Assembly: GCA_960531495.1 (NCBI GenBank)
Contig: OY482866.1
Coordinates: forward strand, 5,047,918 to 5,111,917
Length of the DNA: 64,000 bases
Reading direction: 5' to 3'
Origin: Zeus faber
Lineage: Eukaryota > Chordata > Actinopteri > Zeiformes > Zeidae
Part shown: piece after piece, positions 31,420 to 42,773 of the stretch
Layout: every line of letters starts with the position of its first letter
How positions within the stretch are numbered: position 1 is the first letter of the stretch
The notes under the pieces: generated by a model
Database searches by the model: none
The model's input: only the letters and a program-made list of their open reading frames with translations
What the model was told of the DNA's origin: nothing
Program-made: the position numbers and the translations under genes

Positions 31420-31563
31420 CACCACTTTGCGGAGGTATTCAGCGAAGATGCTGTTGCAAGAGTCAGGAGGTCGAAGGAGAGTTTAAGGTGATGGATGCTG
31501 GTCGGGGTCGTGCTACTCACAGGAGCGCTGTTCTACGTGGTCATTGTGAAGAATCGGCTTTAG
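31420..31563 (+). CDS. bcl2l1-like: bcl2l1-like exon 2 (rest of BH2 and tail anchor)
   Basis: 48 codons including the stop at 31561-31563, in phase 0 with exon 1. Codon 24 is TGA where Bcl-xL has a basic residue before W (the FKKW position). After it the frame stays open for 23 codons with a 17-residue hydrophobic stretch and a basic end (VKNRL), a typical tail anchor. Confidence 0.8.
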
Positions 31564-31589
31564 AGCAGAGGACAATGGTTATTTGATTC

Positions 31590-32460
31590 TATTTTTCATA
31601 TACAGTAGTTTGGAAAAAATATTAATTCATCATCATCATTATTTATTTTTCTATTTTGGAAAGGCTTGTTCTTTTTTTCTGTTGTACAGTTATTTGCATG
31701 CTTCAAACAAATGCATTTTAGAAATGTCATTTTTGATATCTTTGATCTGTGATACTATTTTTAGAAGAGGAAGAACACAAGTACAGAAGGTTTTCATTTG
31801 GTGGTTAAGTGACATCTCTGAACTACCACAATTCAAGTTCAAGAGATTATTATACGGTCATACATATGTGCAGTGAAATGTCCCTTTGGGACTCTGCAAT
31901 TTCTCTAGTTGTTAATGTGCCTTATTACTTAATGAAATAATTTTTTTTTTCCTTAAAATTAACTTAACCACACCATTGCTCTGTTTAATTATTCTATTAT
32001 ATAATTATAGATCCAGAATTACGATTGGGGCGCTGCCCCTTGCAGCTACCTGCGCGAGCACCTTGTATCGATCGCGCACATTTTAGTATTTTTAGTATTT
32101 TTAGAGCTCATAGAGCTTATTGTGCATAGTAAATTCTGCAAAAGTGCAATAAATGTGTCAAGTGGAAATTTAAACACACAGTTCCAGTTCAGGTTTTATT
32201 TGTGTTGAGTTAATGCTGAAGTCTTCCCACCTGCCTAATTTTGAACATTGGGATGCTTTGAGCAATAATGGCCACATGAAGATGATTTCACACCATCTCT
32301 TACTGAAGAAGGTTAAAGGAGGTTTAATGCAATTAAGTAGTGTAAAGCAATAAATGCTTACACTCTATCAACAATCTATCTCAATACAAATATACTTTTA
32401 AGGGCAGCGCCACTCACACACTTGGGCACCCACACATACAGTACGTACACAATTCACACT
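31590..32460. other. No gene; small Rex1-type tail fragment
   Basis: At about 31828-31885 the sequence AATTCAAGTTCAAGAGATTA followed by TGCAGTGAAATGT resembles the 3' end of the Rex1-like LINE at 22190. Otherwise nothing recognised. Confidence 0.45.
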
Positions 32461-32466
32461 ATGTAC

Positions 32467-32821
32467 TGTAGAAGAAGTTCTCCTGCATTTTCTGTGAGGT
32501 TAATCTGCCGCTACAAGAAAACAAAACTGAGAATATTAAAGATATTTATTCTCCAGAATAAAGAGAAAGATTCAGTACTGCTCCAAAGCAGTCTCCTGAC
32601 CAGTCTGCTCCTGCTTCGGACGAAGAAGGCTTTATACCGATGAGAGGTTGTGTACCTTTAGTCAGGTGTCTCTCAACACAAGACAATGCCCCCCTCAATC
32701 ATCCATTGATCAAATCAATTCAAGAGAGCTCATACAATGGGTTAACAGCCAAACTCAGGTCACAGGTATGCTCTGACATCATACACACAATGCTCTGTCA
32801 AGTTACCCTTATCTCCACACA
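32467..32821 (-). mobile_element. LTR (family A), internally shortened
   Basis: The plus strand starts TGTAGAAGAAGTTCTCCTG, then GTGAGGTTAATCTGCCGCTA and AATAAAGAGAAAGATTCAGT, matching the solo LTR at 27949-28510. It ends near CTCCACACA. On the minus strand, GAGAATAAATATC supplies the polyadenylation signal. No clean target duplication seen. Confidence 0.65.
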
Positions 32822-32829
32822 AGGTTGAG

Positions 32830-33380
32830 TGAGGATGAAATGTGATCTCGTCTTTATACTACTTTTTCTTTTTTACTTTTTTTAACCTGTGCTGTCAGCA
32901 TGCAATGGTATACAACACAGAGTATTTGTATTTCATTCAGGACAGAGTTAGTCTGCAAGTGGAGTTCAAGTTCTCAACCTGCAATGCGACTCTTTATTAA
33001 TTCTTAAATCATCAAGAACTGCTGCAATAACTCTGTCCTGTGGATGACCTGTAGAATGACAAGAGCACAATTTTTGGCTATGGAGAGCCACCACCAACCC
33101 CCCTCTTTGGAGAACTATTTATCATGTTTGGGTATATAAACAACTGATCACTACTCCAAGAGTGGGAGAATCATCACGGTGAGACAAATAAACATGGAAA
33201 CAAACAACATTTACACAAAAACATGAACATTGGACGACAACATGTATTGAAAAACTGAATTAGGTCCAGGAAAACTGGAACTACAACTGGTCACGTGGCC
33301 TCTTCCTGTCATAGTTATGGAGGCAAATGAGGGAGGAAAGGAGAGGAATGCAACCAGGAGGGTGCTGGGGTGCACTCCAA
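32830..33380. other. No recognised gene
   Basis: Nothing identified except AT-rich tracts; borders the (GCGT)n stretch at 33384-33428. Confidence 0.4.
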
Positions 33381-33383
33381 GCA

Positions 33384-33428
33384 GGCGTGCGTGCGTGCGT
33401 TCGTGCATGCGTGCGTGCGTGTGTGTGT
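33384..33428 (+). repeat. (GCGT)n/(GT)n microsatellite
   Basis: About 45 bp of GCGT and GTGT units with one GCAT and one TCGT. It marks the approximate 3' limit of the L1-like LINE. Confidence 0.9.
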
Positions 33429-33479
33429 AAGATGTCCACTGGTAACTGTACATGACTTATCCCCATTGGTACTGGTGCA

Positions 33480-35530
33480 GAAGGTCAGTAATATGTTGCG
33501 GCACCTCCAAGCAGCGCAAGGGGCCATGAAGCCCCCCGAACCCCTCAGCCCTGAGGACAACCCTCGGCTGCAGGAGATCCCCGGGTACCCTGCCCTGCAG
33601 CCACGGAAGACCCCCAGGCCCCCAGAGAAGTCAGAGGGCTGTGGAGCAACTCCAACGCCCAGCCCCGAGGAGCATGACCCAGTCCCAGGGAGTACGAGGA
33701 GACCCCACACCCCAGGGGCGCACACATACAACCAACCCCCGGGCGCAGGCACAAGATGCAGCCGCCGGCACAGAACCCGGGCCACGGGCGCAGGGCACGG
33801 ACCGCAGGCCCAGATCACGGTCCCACGGTGACAGACCGACACTCCTCGACCCACCCGCCCCACGGGCGGGCCGGCAGGACCCCCACACCCACCCACGCCC
33901 CGCACAAGGGGGGAGGCCCGCCCCACTGCAGTTGACCAGACGCCCACACACCGCAGCTAAGCGCCCACACACGCAGTGAGCGCCCAGCGTGGGGCACCTC
34001 GATGCCACACCCCCCTTCCCCCCGGCAACGCCTGCAGGCCACCCGGCACACAGGCCCAACGCCACCCCCAGCACCCGGGGCCCTGCAGCAGAGAAGCCGC
34101 GCCGCAGAAGCAAAAGGCCAACAGCCGCCCCCTACACCCCAACCCACACCCACAATGACAAACAGTCCCCCCAGGGGCCCCGGAAGGGCCCGGCGGCGCT
34201 CTCCGCAGCCCCACCAGGTCGCAGCACATCCCAAGCCACCAGGCGCAAGGCCAGCGACCAGCCACCCCTGAGAAAAAAAAAAACCCAGTGCAGTTAAAAT
34301 TGCGGGGTTGGGGGTGCGAGTCCATCAGGCATAAGCGTTCATCGGATCACTCGCACCCCTTTTGTCCCGCAGGCCCTGGTCTGATGGAGTGTTGTTTGGA
34401 GTAGGATTGGTGTGCCAGTGTATGTGTTCTAAGCTAATGTGAGTGGGATTAAAATTTTGAGAAGGACGAGAAGCTGCTTGGGCAGGAGTGTGACAGGCAA
34501 GATGGTAGCTGCCCGCCGCATCCCCAACCACATAGCCTGCACCCCGCCCATCTCGCAAGCCCTCGGCCTATTGTGTGGTGTATGTGCTGAGTATGAGTTT
34601 TGGCACTGAGAGAGATAGGCGAGTCTCGACCCGATCAATCCAGGGGCACAGCAGGCCGGGGAGCAACCACGCAGACCCCCTCCCCCCGGACCCGACCGCA
34701 CCCCAGTCTGCCCACCTCCCATACCTGGTGGCAGCCAACCCACAGCGATCAGCCAAGGGCGCAGAGCGTCCACCATGCACCTCCGCCATGTCAGGCAGCT
34801 CCGCGTCCCCATCAGGGCCCTGGTCAGCCCCCAGCCGCCGAGCATGCAGACTACAGAATAGAGGGCGGCAGATGGCACCCCCACCCACAGCCCGACCCCC
34901 CAGTGACCAGCATCCCGCGCGTCGAGAGCGTCAGAGGGCAGGTACCTCGGCAGCCCTTTGTGATGACAGGAGACCGCCACCCATGATGGAGGCCACATGG
35001 TGAGTCCCGCGCCTAGCACAGCCAGTCAGGTGCAGGATTTAGGTTGACAGGACCAGACGGAACGCCTAACCAGCCCATGCATGGCGGGCCACCACCCCCC
35101 AAGGGAGGCAGAGGGACACACAGGCCCAGCCACCCCACCCACAGGGCCGGTAACCCCAGCGGCGCGCCGACCCGCCAACCATGGGGCTCGAGACCCGAAC
35201 CAGCGACCCACACCCCCCGCCCCCAACCCGAGCCCACAACCACGCCCGGAACCCACACACAGACGCCAGCCACAGGTACTCCCTGGTAGCACGTCCCGCC
35301 CCCCCCCCCCCCGCCCCGCCACCCCTGGAGACAGGCCAGCTCAACTCAGGAAAAGGAGCGGGCGCCACCACCCAGACCACCCACCTCCCCCATGGGGCCC
35401 CGGGATCCACTAAGAACACTGGCCCATGCACCACGGATGTCCCCAGAGCCGCCTGGGCAGCCACCCAACCGCGGAGTCCCGGCAGACCAGGAGGACCCCC
35501 ACATGCCGCGAAGCGCAACAACATTGCGCC
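33480..35530 (-). repeat. GC-rich 2-kb tract, probably the L1-like element's 3' UTR
   Basis: Strongly C-rich on plus and G-rich on minus, with a C run of about 14 at 35300-35315 and a short AT-richer break at 34270-34460. It starts right after the LINE's stop codon. Pro/Gly/Ala-rich open frames on every strand reflect composition only. G-rich 3' tails are known in some L1-type elements, but I found no second copy here. Confidence 0.5.
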
Positions 35531-35543
35531 AACTTAGGAAGAC

Positions 35544-36852
35544 TCAAGTATTAAATAATGGAGTTATGTCAGTGATAAAAGTAGCCCATATTTCATTCAA
35601 TGAATCAACATTGTTTTGAGATATTGCCAATAGTTTTTCCATTGAGATGTAATCTATTAATAACCGCAACCATTGGGATGTGGTGAGATTATCTCTCTTT
35701 TTCCAATTGAGTAATGTTGTTTTCTTGGCGATTGTTAAGGCGATCAAAATGGGTTGGATGTGTTTCAGTGGTGGGTCGACTAAGGAGAGGTCACCGAGAA
35801 GACATATAGACGGGGAGAAGGGAATGCTGAGACCCAGAAGAGTTGATAGCTTCTTGGTGATGTTAGTCCAGAATGCTAGGTTAGGTGGGCAGAGCCAGAA
35901 GGCATGAAAGTAGTCATCTCTGGTATCAAGGGAACAGTGGGAGCAAATGTCTTCATCCACAAAACCCATTTTGAACATTTTGTGTTCCGTGATATGGGCT
36001 CTGTTCAAAATTTTATATTGGATGAGTTGAATTTTGGAGTTGCGGGTCATAGAACAGGTGTTGTTGCAAATAAGTTTCCCCAGGTTTATATCGGTGGGAC
36101 CAGCAAGGTCTCAAGCAAGGTAAAGATAAGGTGTCGTCTATTTTTAATAAAAGTTTCTATATTCTGGAAAAGGGATTTTTCAAGTGACCGATATGAGTGA
36201 GATGTTCAATCATTTCAGGTGGTTGTAGGATGTTGTGGGTCAATTTGATTTAAACTTTTAGAGACTGCTGTAATTGAAGGAATTGAAGGAAGCCGTGGCC
36301 ACCGATATATATATACCTTTGGGTTAAGGTTGGGAAGGATATTAGCAAATTGTTTTCAAAAATGTGTTCCAGATGAGTAATTCCTTGTCTTTTCCAAGAC
36401 TTAACGATTATTGGTCTGTTTTTAACCAGGAAATCTGGGTTGTGCCAGATTGGGGTGAATTTGTTTGGAGGTAGAGTGTGACCACTTAGTTTGAGGAATT
36501 TCCACCAGGCTGACAGAGTTGTTGTGATAAGTGGGTTTTTAAAGCAATTATGTTTCCTTAAAGATTCCGTAAAAAATGGGAGATCGGATAATGATAACTC
36601 CTGACATTCAGATTGTTCAATGTCTCGCCATCCATGGGCCAATTGTTGCTCTGGTTGTAACCATTTAATTATAAATTGAAGATGGTTTACTAGATAGTAG
36701 TATCTAAAGTTTGGGGCTGCTAGGCCTCCACAGTCTTTGTTTTTCTGTAGTGTTGCTAGTTTGATTCTCGGTTTCTTGTATATCCAATAAAATGTGTTGA
36801 CCATTGAGTCTACAGTATTAAACCAATGTACTGGTGGTTGCACTGGGGTCAT
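35544..36852 (-). pseudogene. L1-like ORF2, post-RT and C-terminal region
   Basis: Piece 36250-36852 reads FNTVDSMVNTFYWIYKKPRI and LAAPNFRYYYLVNHLQFI, typical of L1 thumb and downstream sequence. Piece 35544-36050 reads QYKILNRAHITEHKMFKMG and a Cys/His motif (CSHCSLDTRDDYFHAFWLCP), the conserved L1 C-terminal zinc-like region, and ends at a natural stop near 35544. Confidence 0.85.
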
Positions 36853-36978
36853 TGAAAATATATAGTTTATTTTGGAAGTATATTCATTTTCACTGCTGCT
36901 ATCCTACCAATTAGTGAGATGGGTAGGTTGTTCCATCGAATGAGGTCTTATTCAATGGATTTGAGCAATGGGGCGAAG

Positions 36979-37386
36979 TTAAGGGGTAAACAAATCTGAT
37001 AGATTGGGGGAGATATCAATATCAAGGTATCTAATATTGCCCGTTGTGATGGTTAAGTGAAGTTTCTGGGTTGCAGCATTACAGTCCCCCCCAATGAGTG
37101 GTAAGACTGTGGTTTTAGTCCAATTTATTAAATAGTCTGAGAATTTAGATATAAGATTGAGCACCTCCGGTAGGGATGATATTGGGTTCCGTATGTACAA
37201 CAGAATATCGTCTGCATACAAACTGATTTTGTGAACAGAGTTTCCTGTTTGTATGCCAACAATATAACTGTTTTGACAGATACCCGCCGCGAGGGATTCG
37301 ATAAAGATGACGAATAGTAAAGGGGAGAGCGGACATCCTTGTCCTTGAATCTTCGATGGCTGTAAAAAGTGATTTTTCTCTATCAC
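36979..37386 (-). pseudogene. L1-like reverse transcriptase core
   Basis: Reads KIQGQGCPLSPLLFVIFIES, then ISLYADDILLYIRNP with the catalytic YADD, and NWTKTTVLP. Block A of the RT lies upstream (37390-37450) and is decayed. Confidence 0.88.
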
Positions 37387-37450
37387 GTTTCAATTGATTG
37401 GCAAGAAATTTACCTGATTTGTAATTGAAATCAAAATAATTTGCTCTTGT

Positions 37451-37678
37451 TCACGTCATAAGGAATTGTGTCTTTTGATGGATGATAGCTTCAGGTTGAG
37501 ATGTATTTGTCCTGATCTCATTTCGGATTTGCTCAGAAGATGAGTGGGCTTGTTGGGAATGTAACTCCTTTAGTCGCTGTTGGAGTTTATTTTGGCATTC
37601 TTGTCCTTTCTTTTTCTTGTGAGTGGAGAATGAAATAATATTACCTCTTAGAACTGCCTTTGCTGTTTCCCAAAGCAA
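37451..37678 (-). pseudogene. L1-like ORF2 linker between endonuclease and RT
   Basis: Reads LWETAKAVLRGNIISFSTHK and an EQIRNEI-type basic helical stretch, usual between the L1 endonuclease and RT. It is separated from the endonuclease by the nested DNA transposon. Confidence 0.7.
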
Positions 37679-37740
37679 GGATGGTGATATTTCTGGGGAG
37701 TCATTCAGTTCAATGAAGGAAGTCCATTCTCTTGGAAATA

Positions 37741-38476
37741 CCTTATTTTCCGGACTATAGAGCGCACCTGTATATAAGCCGCATCCGCTCTATTTAAAAA
37801 AAAAAGAGATATACAAGCCGCACCGGGCTATAAGCCGCAGATATCTATGTTGAAAAATTCGATATTTACTGCATGTACAGAACGATTTTGAACTGTAAAC
37901 GTACATGTATGTACCTGAACAGATTATTTCCGAACAGTGCCTTTTAACACGGCAGCAACTTTGCTGATTAAAACGGAACAGAACCAAGAGAAAAAAAACG
38001 GCATTTATTTACCTTCATTTCTCCTGTGTTTGAAACCACAAGTCACTTTAATCATCTTCGCTGAAACCCATGAAGTCGTCTTCTTCAGTGTCGGAGTTGA
38101 ACAGCCTCAGAAGCGCTTCGTCACATCTGTCTCCATCAGTCTCGCTCTCCGTGTCACTGTCATCCACCGGTGAAGTTGACTCTGAAGGTGCGCCGCTCTC
38201 TTCGCGTAGCAGTCCAGCCTTTCGGAACCCGTTGGTGATGGTGGATTTTATAAATAATTACCAGTTGGTAATTTATCGTCCGCGTTATATCTGCTAAAGA
38301 AAAAGTAACGTATTCTTCTTTGCAGTGATTTTTCGTCTATCTTATTTTTGATTCTAATTCCGGTTAGAGCGCCACAAGCGGTGGAAGAAAAATCCACAGA
38401 ATAGCCGCACCTTTGTATAAGCCGCATGGTTCAAAGCCTAGGAAAAAAGTAGCGGCTAATAGTCCGGAAAGTACGG
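37741..38476 (-). mobile_element. Non-autonomous pogo-like (Tc1/mariner group) element
   Basis: Ends CCTTATTTTCCGGACTATAG at 37741 and, inverted, CCGTACTTTCCGGACTATTA at 38476, flanked by TA on both sides (37739-37740, 38477-38478). The subterminal repeat TATAAGCCGC occurs several times. Length is 736 bp. It interrupts the L1 endonuclease-to-RT region cleanly, proving insertion into an existing LINE. It keeps only the end of a transposase gene (38050-38245). Confidence 0.85.
38050..38245 (-). pseudogene. pogo-like transposase C-terminal tail
   Basis: The minus strand reads TITNGFRKAGLL, then an acidic, Ser-rich tail (DDSDTESETDGD, NSDTEEDDFMGF) to a TAA near 38050. The NGFRKxG motif and the acidic end are typical of pogo/Tigger transposases. 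The DNA-binding and DDE catalytic domains are missing, so the element depends on a relative elsewhere. Confidence 0.75.
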
Positions 38477-38479
38477 TAA

Positions 38480-39270
38480 ATGGTTAAATTCTTTATCTGT
38501 TAAAAGTGAGGTGTTAAACTGCCACCTGCCGGGAGGGTTCCGGGTTGTTTCATTTATCAGGTTGAAACTAATTGACCCGTGTTTGGAAATTACAATAGGG
38601 TGGATTTCTGGATTAGTGATTTTGGACAGTGGAGTTACTTGTCAAGAAAAGGTAGATTTGAGAGAAACTTTGGTGATGTGGTGAATAGTATATGTATTCC
38701 TTAGAATGTGGGTTATTTGATCGCCAACAGTCCCCAAGAGCAAGATCACTCATATATTGTTTTATAGTGTCCGACGAACGCCAGGATTTGGGAATATTTC
38801 TGGTTTGAGAACGGTGTAAATTTGGATCCAGTACTGTGTTGAAGTCTCCTCCCAGTATGATAATTTATTCAAAAAATTCTAAAAGTTTTGAAAATATATT
38901 GTGAAAGAAATTTGGGTCATCCTCATTGGGGCCATAAATATTAGCTAAGGTTCATTGATGTTACCTAAAATCCCATTCATCATTATGAAACGCCCTTCTG
39001 GGTCTGATATTGTGGTTTTATTTTGATATGGGATACTTTTATTGTTCAATATACATAGATACACCTCTTTTTTTTGAGTTGTATGATGCGGAAAACATCT
39101 GATTAACCCATTTAGCTTTGAGTTTGAGGTGCTCAGATGCAGTGAGTTGGGTTTCTTGCAGTAGACAGAAGCTGGGGTTCATCTTGGTGAGGTGAGTTAG
39201 GATTTTGCTACGTTTAGCAGGTGAGCCCAAGCCTCTCACATTCCAACCAACAAACTTAATGGGTGTCATT
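38480..39270 (-). pseudogene. L1-like APE endonuclease domain
   Basis: The first part (39039-39269) reads IKFVGWNVRGLGSPAKRSKI and CLLQETQLT (catalytic Glu). A decayed middle follows, then GGDFNTVLDPNLHRSQ near 38810-38870 and a KEYTYYSPHHQSFSQI-type stretch near 38650, close to the end of the domain. Stops and frame changes are present throughout. Confidence 0.8.
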
Positions 39271-39890
39271 GAAGCTAGTTAGGGGGTGATGGCACAATGC
39301 ATCTAAGGCAATAGCTATACTACCGTTCCCATGCTTTTCCAAAGATAAGTCTGGGGTTTCCTCCTTTATATTCCTTTTCATTGCCATCATATTGTAGGAA
39401 GTTTGTAGGGATACATAACTACACAAACAAATGACGAGTAGACAAAGATAAACACAGAAAATTGCCGGATTAGACATACATAAAGTGAAAGACATTATAG
39501 GGTGAGAGTGATAGGAGAAGTAAGGAGAGAGGGATTAGGGAGGTGAGATGTGGCATATCCTCTTCGTGGAGATGGAGGTTACTCGCACATATCCCACTAG
39601 GATCGTGATCTCAGTTCACATCCGATGATTTACCGTTGTAGTCGTTTATCTGGTCCTCTGGAAGGTTGCAGACTTTCTTGAAATGAGATGCGTGTGCCCA
39701 CGTAGGTCATTTTACCACCTTAACTGCTGCTGCGGTGGTGAGGAGGATCTGGAACGGTCCAAGGAATCTGGCAGAGTTCCAGCGTTCCCTCCGGAAGTTG
39801 TAGATCACCACCCAGTCACCTGGTCGGAGGTCGTGTAGTGGTCCTTCAAGTGGGATTGCAAGGGCTGCTTTGACCTGGGCACATACATTT
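39256..39890 (-). pseudogene. ERV integrase C-terminal domain with possible env leader
   Basis: Around 39690-39890 the minus strand reads the SH3-like integrase end: LHDLRPGDWVVIYNFRRERW, then NSARFLGPFQILLTT, one TGA near 39710, and HASHFKKV. This is the pattern of gamma/epsilon-type fish ERVs. Downstream (39256-39495) is a frame beginning MSFTLCMSNPAIFCVYLCLL, a signal-peptide-like stretch where env would start. The L1-like LINE cuts it off. It is not obviously part of the same provirus as 49.4-55.0 kb. Confidence 0.72.
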
Positions 39891-39899
39891 AAACACTTG

Positions 39900-42240
39900 G
39901 GTGAGAGACTTACATTATGACAACATTGTTTGCTCTAGGTCCAAGAATGTAAAATAGGGTATGGGGAATAGTTCTGTGTTTTTCCAAACAGTTATGTTGA
40001 ATAGACAACTATAGTCTCAGTACAAAATAAATATACGCAGTCACCCTAGCGGAACAACAGAATAATATTATCACATTGTCTAATATGTAGGAGATAATGT
40101 TAATAGAATATAGATTAGGCTACAAAATAACCGACAATGTGTAAATCATGCAAGGTTTTTTAAATTGTCCTAAAATGCATTTCTCGAATGTTGCCTGAAC
40201 ATAATCCCATCTACACAATCCATTAATAAACGCAAGTCTAAAATGATAAATCCTAAAACTGGACAATCTGATCACTGCTGATTTACATGATGTAATTCAT
40301 ATGTGGCTTTTGTCGACAGAAGATAGACCTAAGCGGTCTCCCGGTCAGCACTTCATGCTGGGACAGTGCTCTCGCACCATGTGATCGCCCTCACATTCCC
40401 ATCATCACTAATGGCAGGAATGAAACTCAGTCAAGCTGACCTTCATTGGGATTCCATTAAGAAAACCATGTCAAGCTCCCCAAACAATATTTTAACTATG
40501 ACAAAGCGTCATGGTAAGCGTCTGTATGTCTCATCAATCAGCTGCTCGTCACATCACACTTGCCTGTACATATCATGCAACCAAATAAAACAAAAGACAG
40601 TTTACAGCAAATAGATACACAAACACAACCAGTTGTACCAAGAAAGACAAACACTGTTTTCAACAAAAAAAACAGATGATGAACAGACAAATCAAACGAA
40701 AACCCTCCTTTTTGTTGTACTCATGAGTTTAAATTATTGTGGTTGAACTTTTCAAGAACTTCAGTAGCAAGATCTGGGCGGGGCGAAGCCACAATGGCAA
40801 CGCTGTCAAGTAATCATGTGAATCACCAAAAGACAGAAGAAGAGAAGTTGGAGTAAGCAAAGTGAGTGTTGCACATGTTGATGATGGGGAGGTGCTGCCT
40901 GAGAGAAATGAGCCGGTTTGCTTCGTAGCAAGATAAAGGCTACAGAATGTAATCAACCCAATAACCAGACGCAATTCATCTCCATAAGATTACAACAACA
41001 CAGCTAACATAAAACCATCTCCGTCATCCACAGTTAAAGAAATCCAGCAAAGCCAACATGGAGCTGGTGTGAAAAGATTTATTTGAAGAGCAACAAAAGG
41101 TTCTCCTGTCTAATGGCTTGGCAAGCATTGCCTCATTCCACGATCCAAAAACAACAATAACCACAACAGCCAAGAAAGGCCATGCCAGGGTGTGACCCTA
41201 AGGAGACAAAATTTAAATATAAATGTCATGACTCAAATAATGACTTATTTAGTGCTGGCTGGAGTTATAGAGGAGAAGAAAAGAAAAAACATCAAACTAA
41301 GAATTTTAGGAAGTCCTGTGTATCCATGACACAAGCAGATGAGTAAAACATCAATATTGCAAAGTGTGCTGCCATTGATAAATTCAAAATCAGTCAATAT
41401 AAATTTCCGTAATGTGGCAGGACAAAAACATTACCGACCCGAACCCTAACCCTAACGAGTTAAGCAACTAAAGAGGGTAAGGAAAAATGTGATCAACATA
41501 CTAAAACATTTTAATATTTAGCATTCATTACTATTTTCTCTTTTTTTTAATTAAAAAACATTGAAACGGTCGACGTATTTCACATTTATTTTAGTGTTTC
41601 AATTTTTAGAAAGTGAATGTTCACAATCCATTACCTCTCTTGTGTACAAAACAAAACAATTATTCCTCTTTGTTAAACTACTTGTTAAGTTTTATTGTGT
41701 ATGAGAACATCTATCTTGTTCAATGTAAAATTGCGATAAAAATAATAATAATAATAATAATAATGTTGTTTGATTATACTTAAACAATCACCAGCCTTAC
41801 TGAGAAAAACAAAGTAACCGGTAAGGATATGAAACATACAAACACAGTTGTATATCACATCAAAACTAACGATTCACTCATGCAAGATCATGATTTCATT
41901 AATAGTGTTTAATCAATACTATTTAGTTATTTATCATATCCTTTCATTTAGAATTACAAATTTACTAATGCTTTGTGCCATTGTGCCAATTTGTTACTGT
42001 TTTAACACTGCAGACAACCCACTGTGGGAAAGATAAAGGATTATCTTATCTCAACCATCACTTTGACAAAAGAACACAAAAGGGAAAAATAAAGTATCTA
42101 AAAAGAATAACTCTTTATAACCAAAAAACTAATTCATTTCTGCTGCTACTATGCATCATATCTGTGCTCCGCAATGTCTTAAAACATATTTTGGAAGCAG
42201 CAATTATAATTTTTTTAATATTGATATATTTATTTTTAGC
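39900..42240. other. No recognised gene
   Basis: AT-rich. Includes a small (AAT)n stretch near 41742-41763 and a CCCTAACCCTAAC motif near 41445-41457. No domain seen in any open frame. Confidence 0.45.
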
Positions 42241-42253
42241 AGTTTGGCATGCT

Positions 42254-42325
42254 TTGTGATGGGCGCAGCGGAAGCATGCTGGCCCCATAACCCAGAGGTC
42301 GATGGATCGAAGCCATCCTCTGCTA
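42254..42325 (+). pseudogene. iMet tRNA-like, class A1 (5' end lost)
   Basis: Matches initiator tRNA-Met from GGCGCAGCGGAAGC onward with anticodon CAT, but the 5' acceptor strand is replaced (TTTGTGAT). It cannot form an acceptor stem. Confidence 0.8.
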
Positions 42326-42773
42326 AAGCGATGCATTTGGTACCATAGGATGTGGACTTATGCTAATTTCAAGTTACAAACTTTCCATGTGTTGAGCAGG
42401 TGGTCATGACAGCTTTGAAACACTCGTGAGCAACGAGTATTGATGATCATGCCCTCCTTAAGCATAGATTGTGCGTCCGAGTCCCACCTGATGTGCTTAT
42501 GAGCAGAGCTCACCACTGAGGCTAACTGCCCCTAAAATCCAGGGATCTCTTGATCAAAACCATGATAAGGCCTTACCGTTACACTAGGACCAAATGCATT
42601 TGGACCTGAACTCCCGCTAACAGTGTGTTGAGGAGGAAAATGCTTCTTATCTATCTAAAAGATGCTGATCAGAAAACATTTTCCAGCCAATCATGACAAT
42701 TTCCCTCCACGCTTGATGATTTCACCTTCTAAACAAGGGATTGTGGGCTCAAGTCCTACCTGGGGCTCTCAAA

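Larger units (their letters stand above)
30179..31563 (+). pseudogene. bcl2l1-like: bcl2l1 (Bcl-xL)-like locus: two exons, frameshift and nonsense
   Basis: Bcl-xL is a mitochondrial outer-membrane protein that blocks BAX/BAK-driven apoptosis. Exon 1 (30179-30582) shows BH4 (SNREIVVSFISYKLSQQNYP), BH3 (ALWELADEFELRYMKAF), BH1 (VFREGINWGRIVGLFAFGGA) and the first half of BH2 (PWIQSQGGW), ending at a perfect donor, TGG|GTGAGTAC. Exon 2 (31420-31563) starts after CATGACAG, completes BH2 (HFAEVFSED) and ends with a hydrophobic tail anchor (LVGVVLLTGALFYVVIV) and a stop at 31561. The splice site falls in BH2 in phase 0, as in BCL2/BCL2L1. The BH4-BH3 loop is cut to about a dozen residues. Damage: a 1-nt loss near 30472-30478 and TGA at 31489-31491. 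An intron is kept, so this is not a processed copy. Assembly error could explain either lesion. Confidence 0.85.
33450..39270 (-). mobile_element. L1-like LINE with nested pogo-like element
   Basis: A minus-strand element with endonuclease (38480-39270), a middle region (37451-37678), RT (36979-37386), post-RT (35544-36852) and a long GC-rich 3' tract (33450-35530). It is broken by several frameshifts and by a DNA transposon at 37741-38476. The 5' edge adjoins an ERV integrase relic. RT motif spacing and the post-RT Cys motif are L1-type. Confidence 0.85.

Noticed and set aside
33315-35540. Many long Pro/Gly/Arg-rich open frames on all strands, up to 210 codons
   Set aside because: They overlap one another in every frame and reflect extreme GC skew that suppresses stop codons; no domain or splice evidence.
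41445-41457. Telomere-like CCCTAACCCTAAC as an interstitial telomere
   Set aside because: Only two units; too short to support more than chance.
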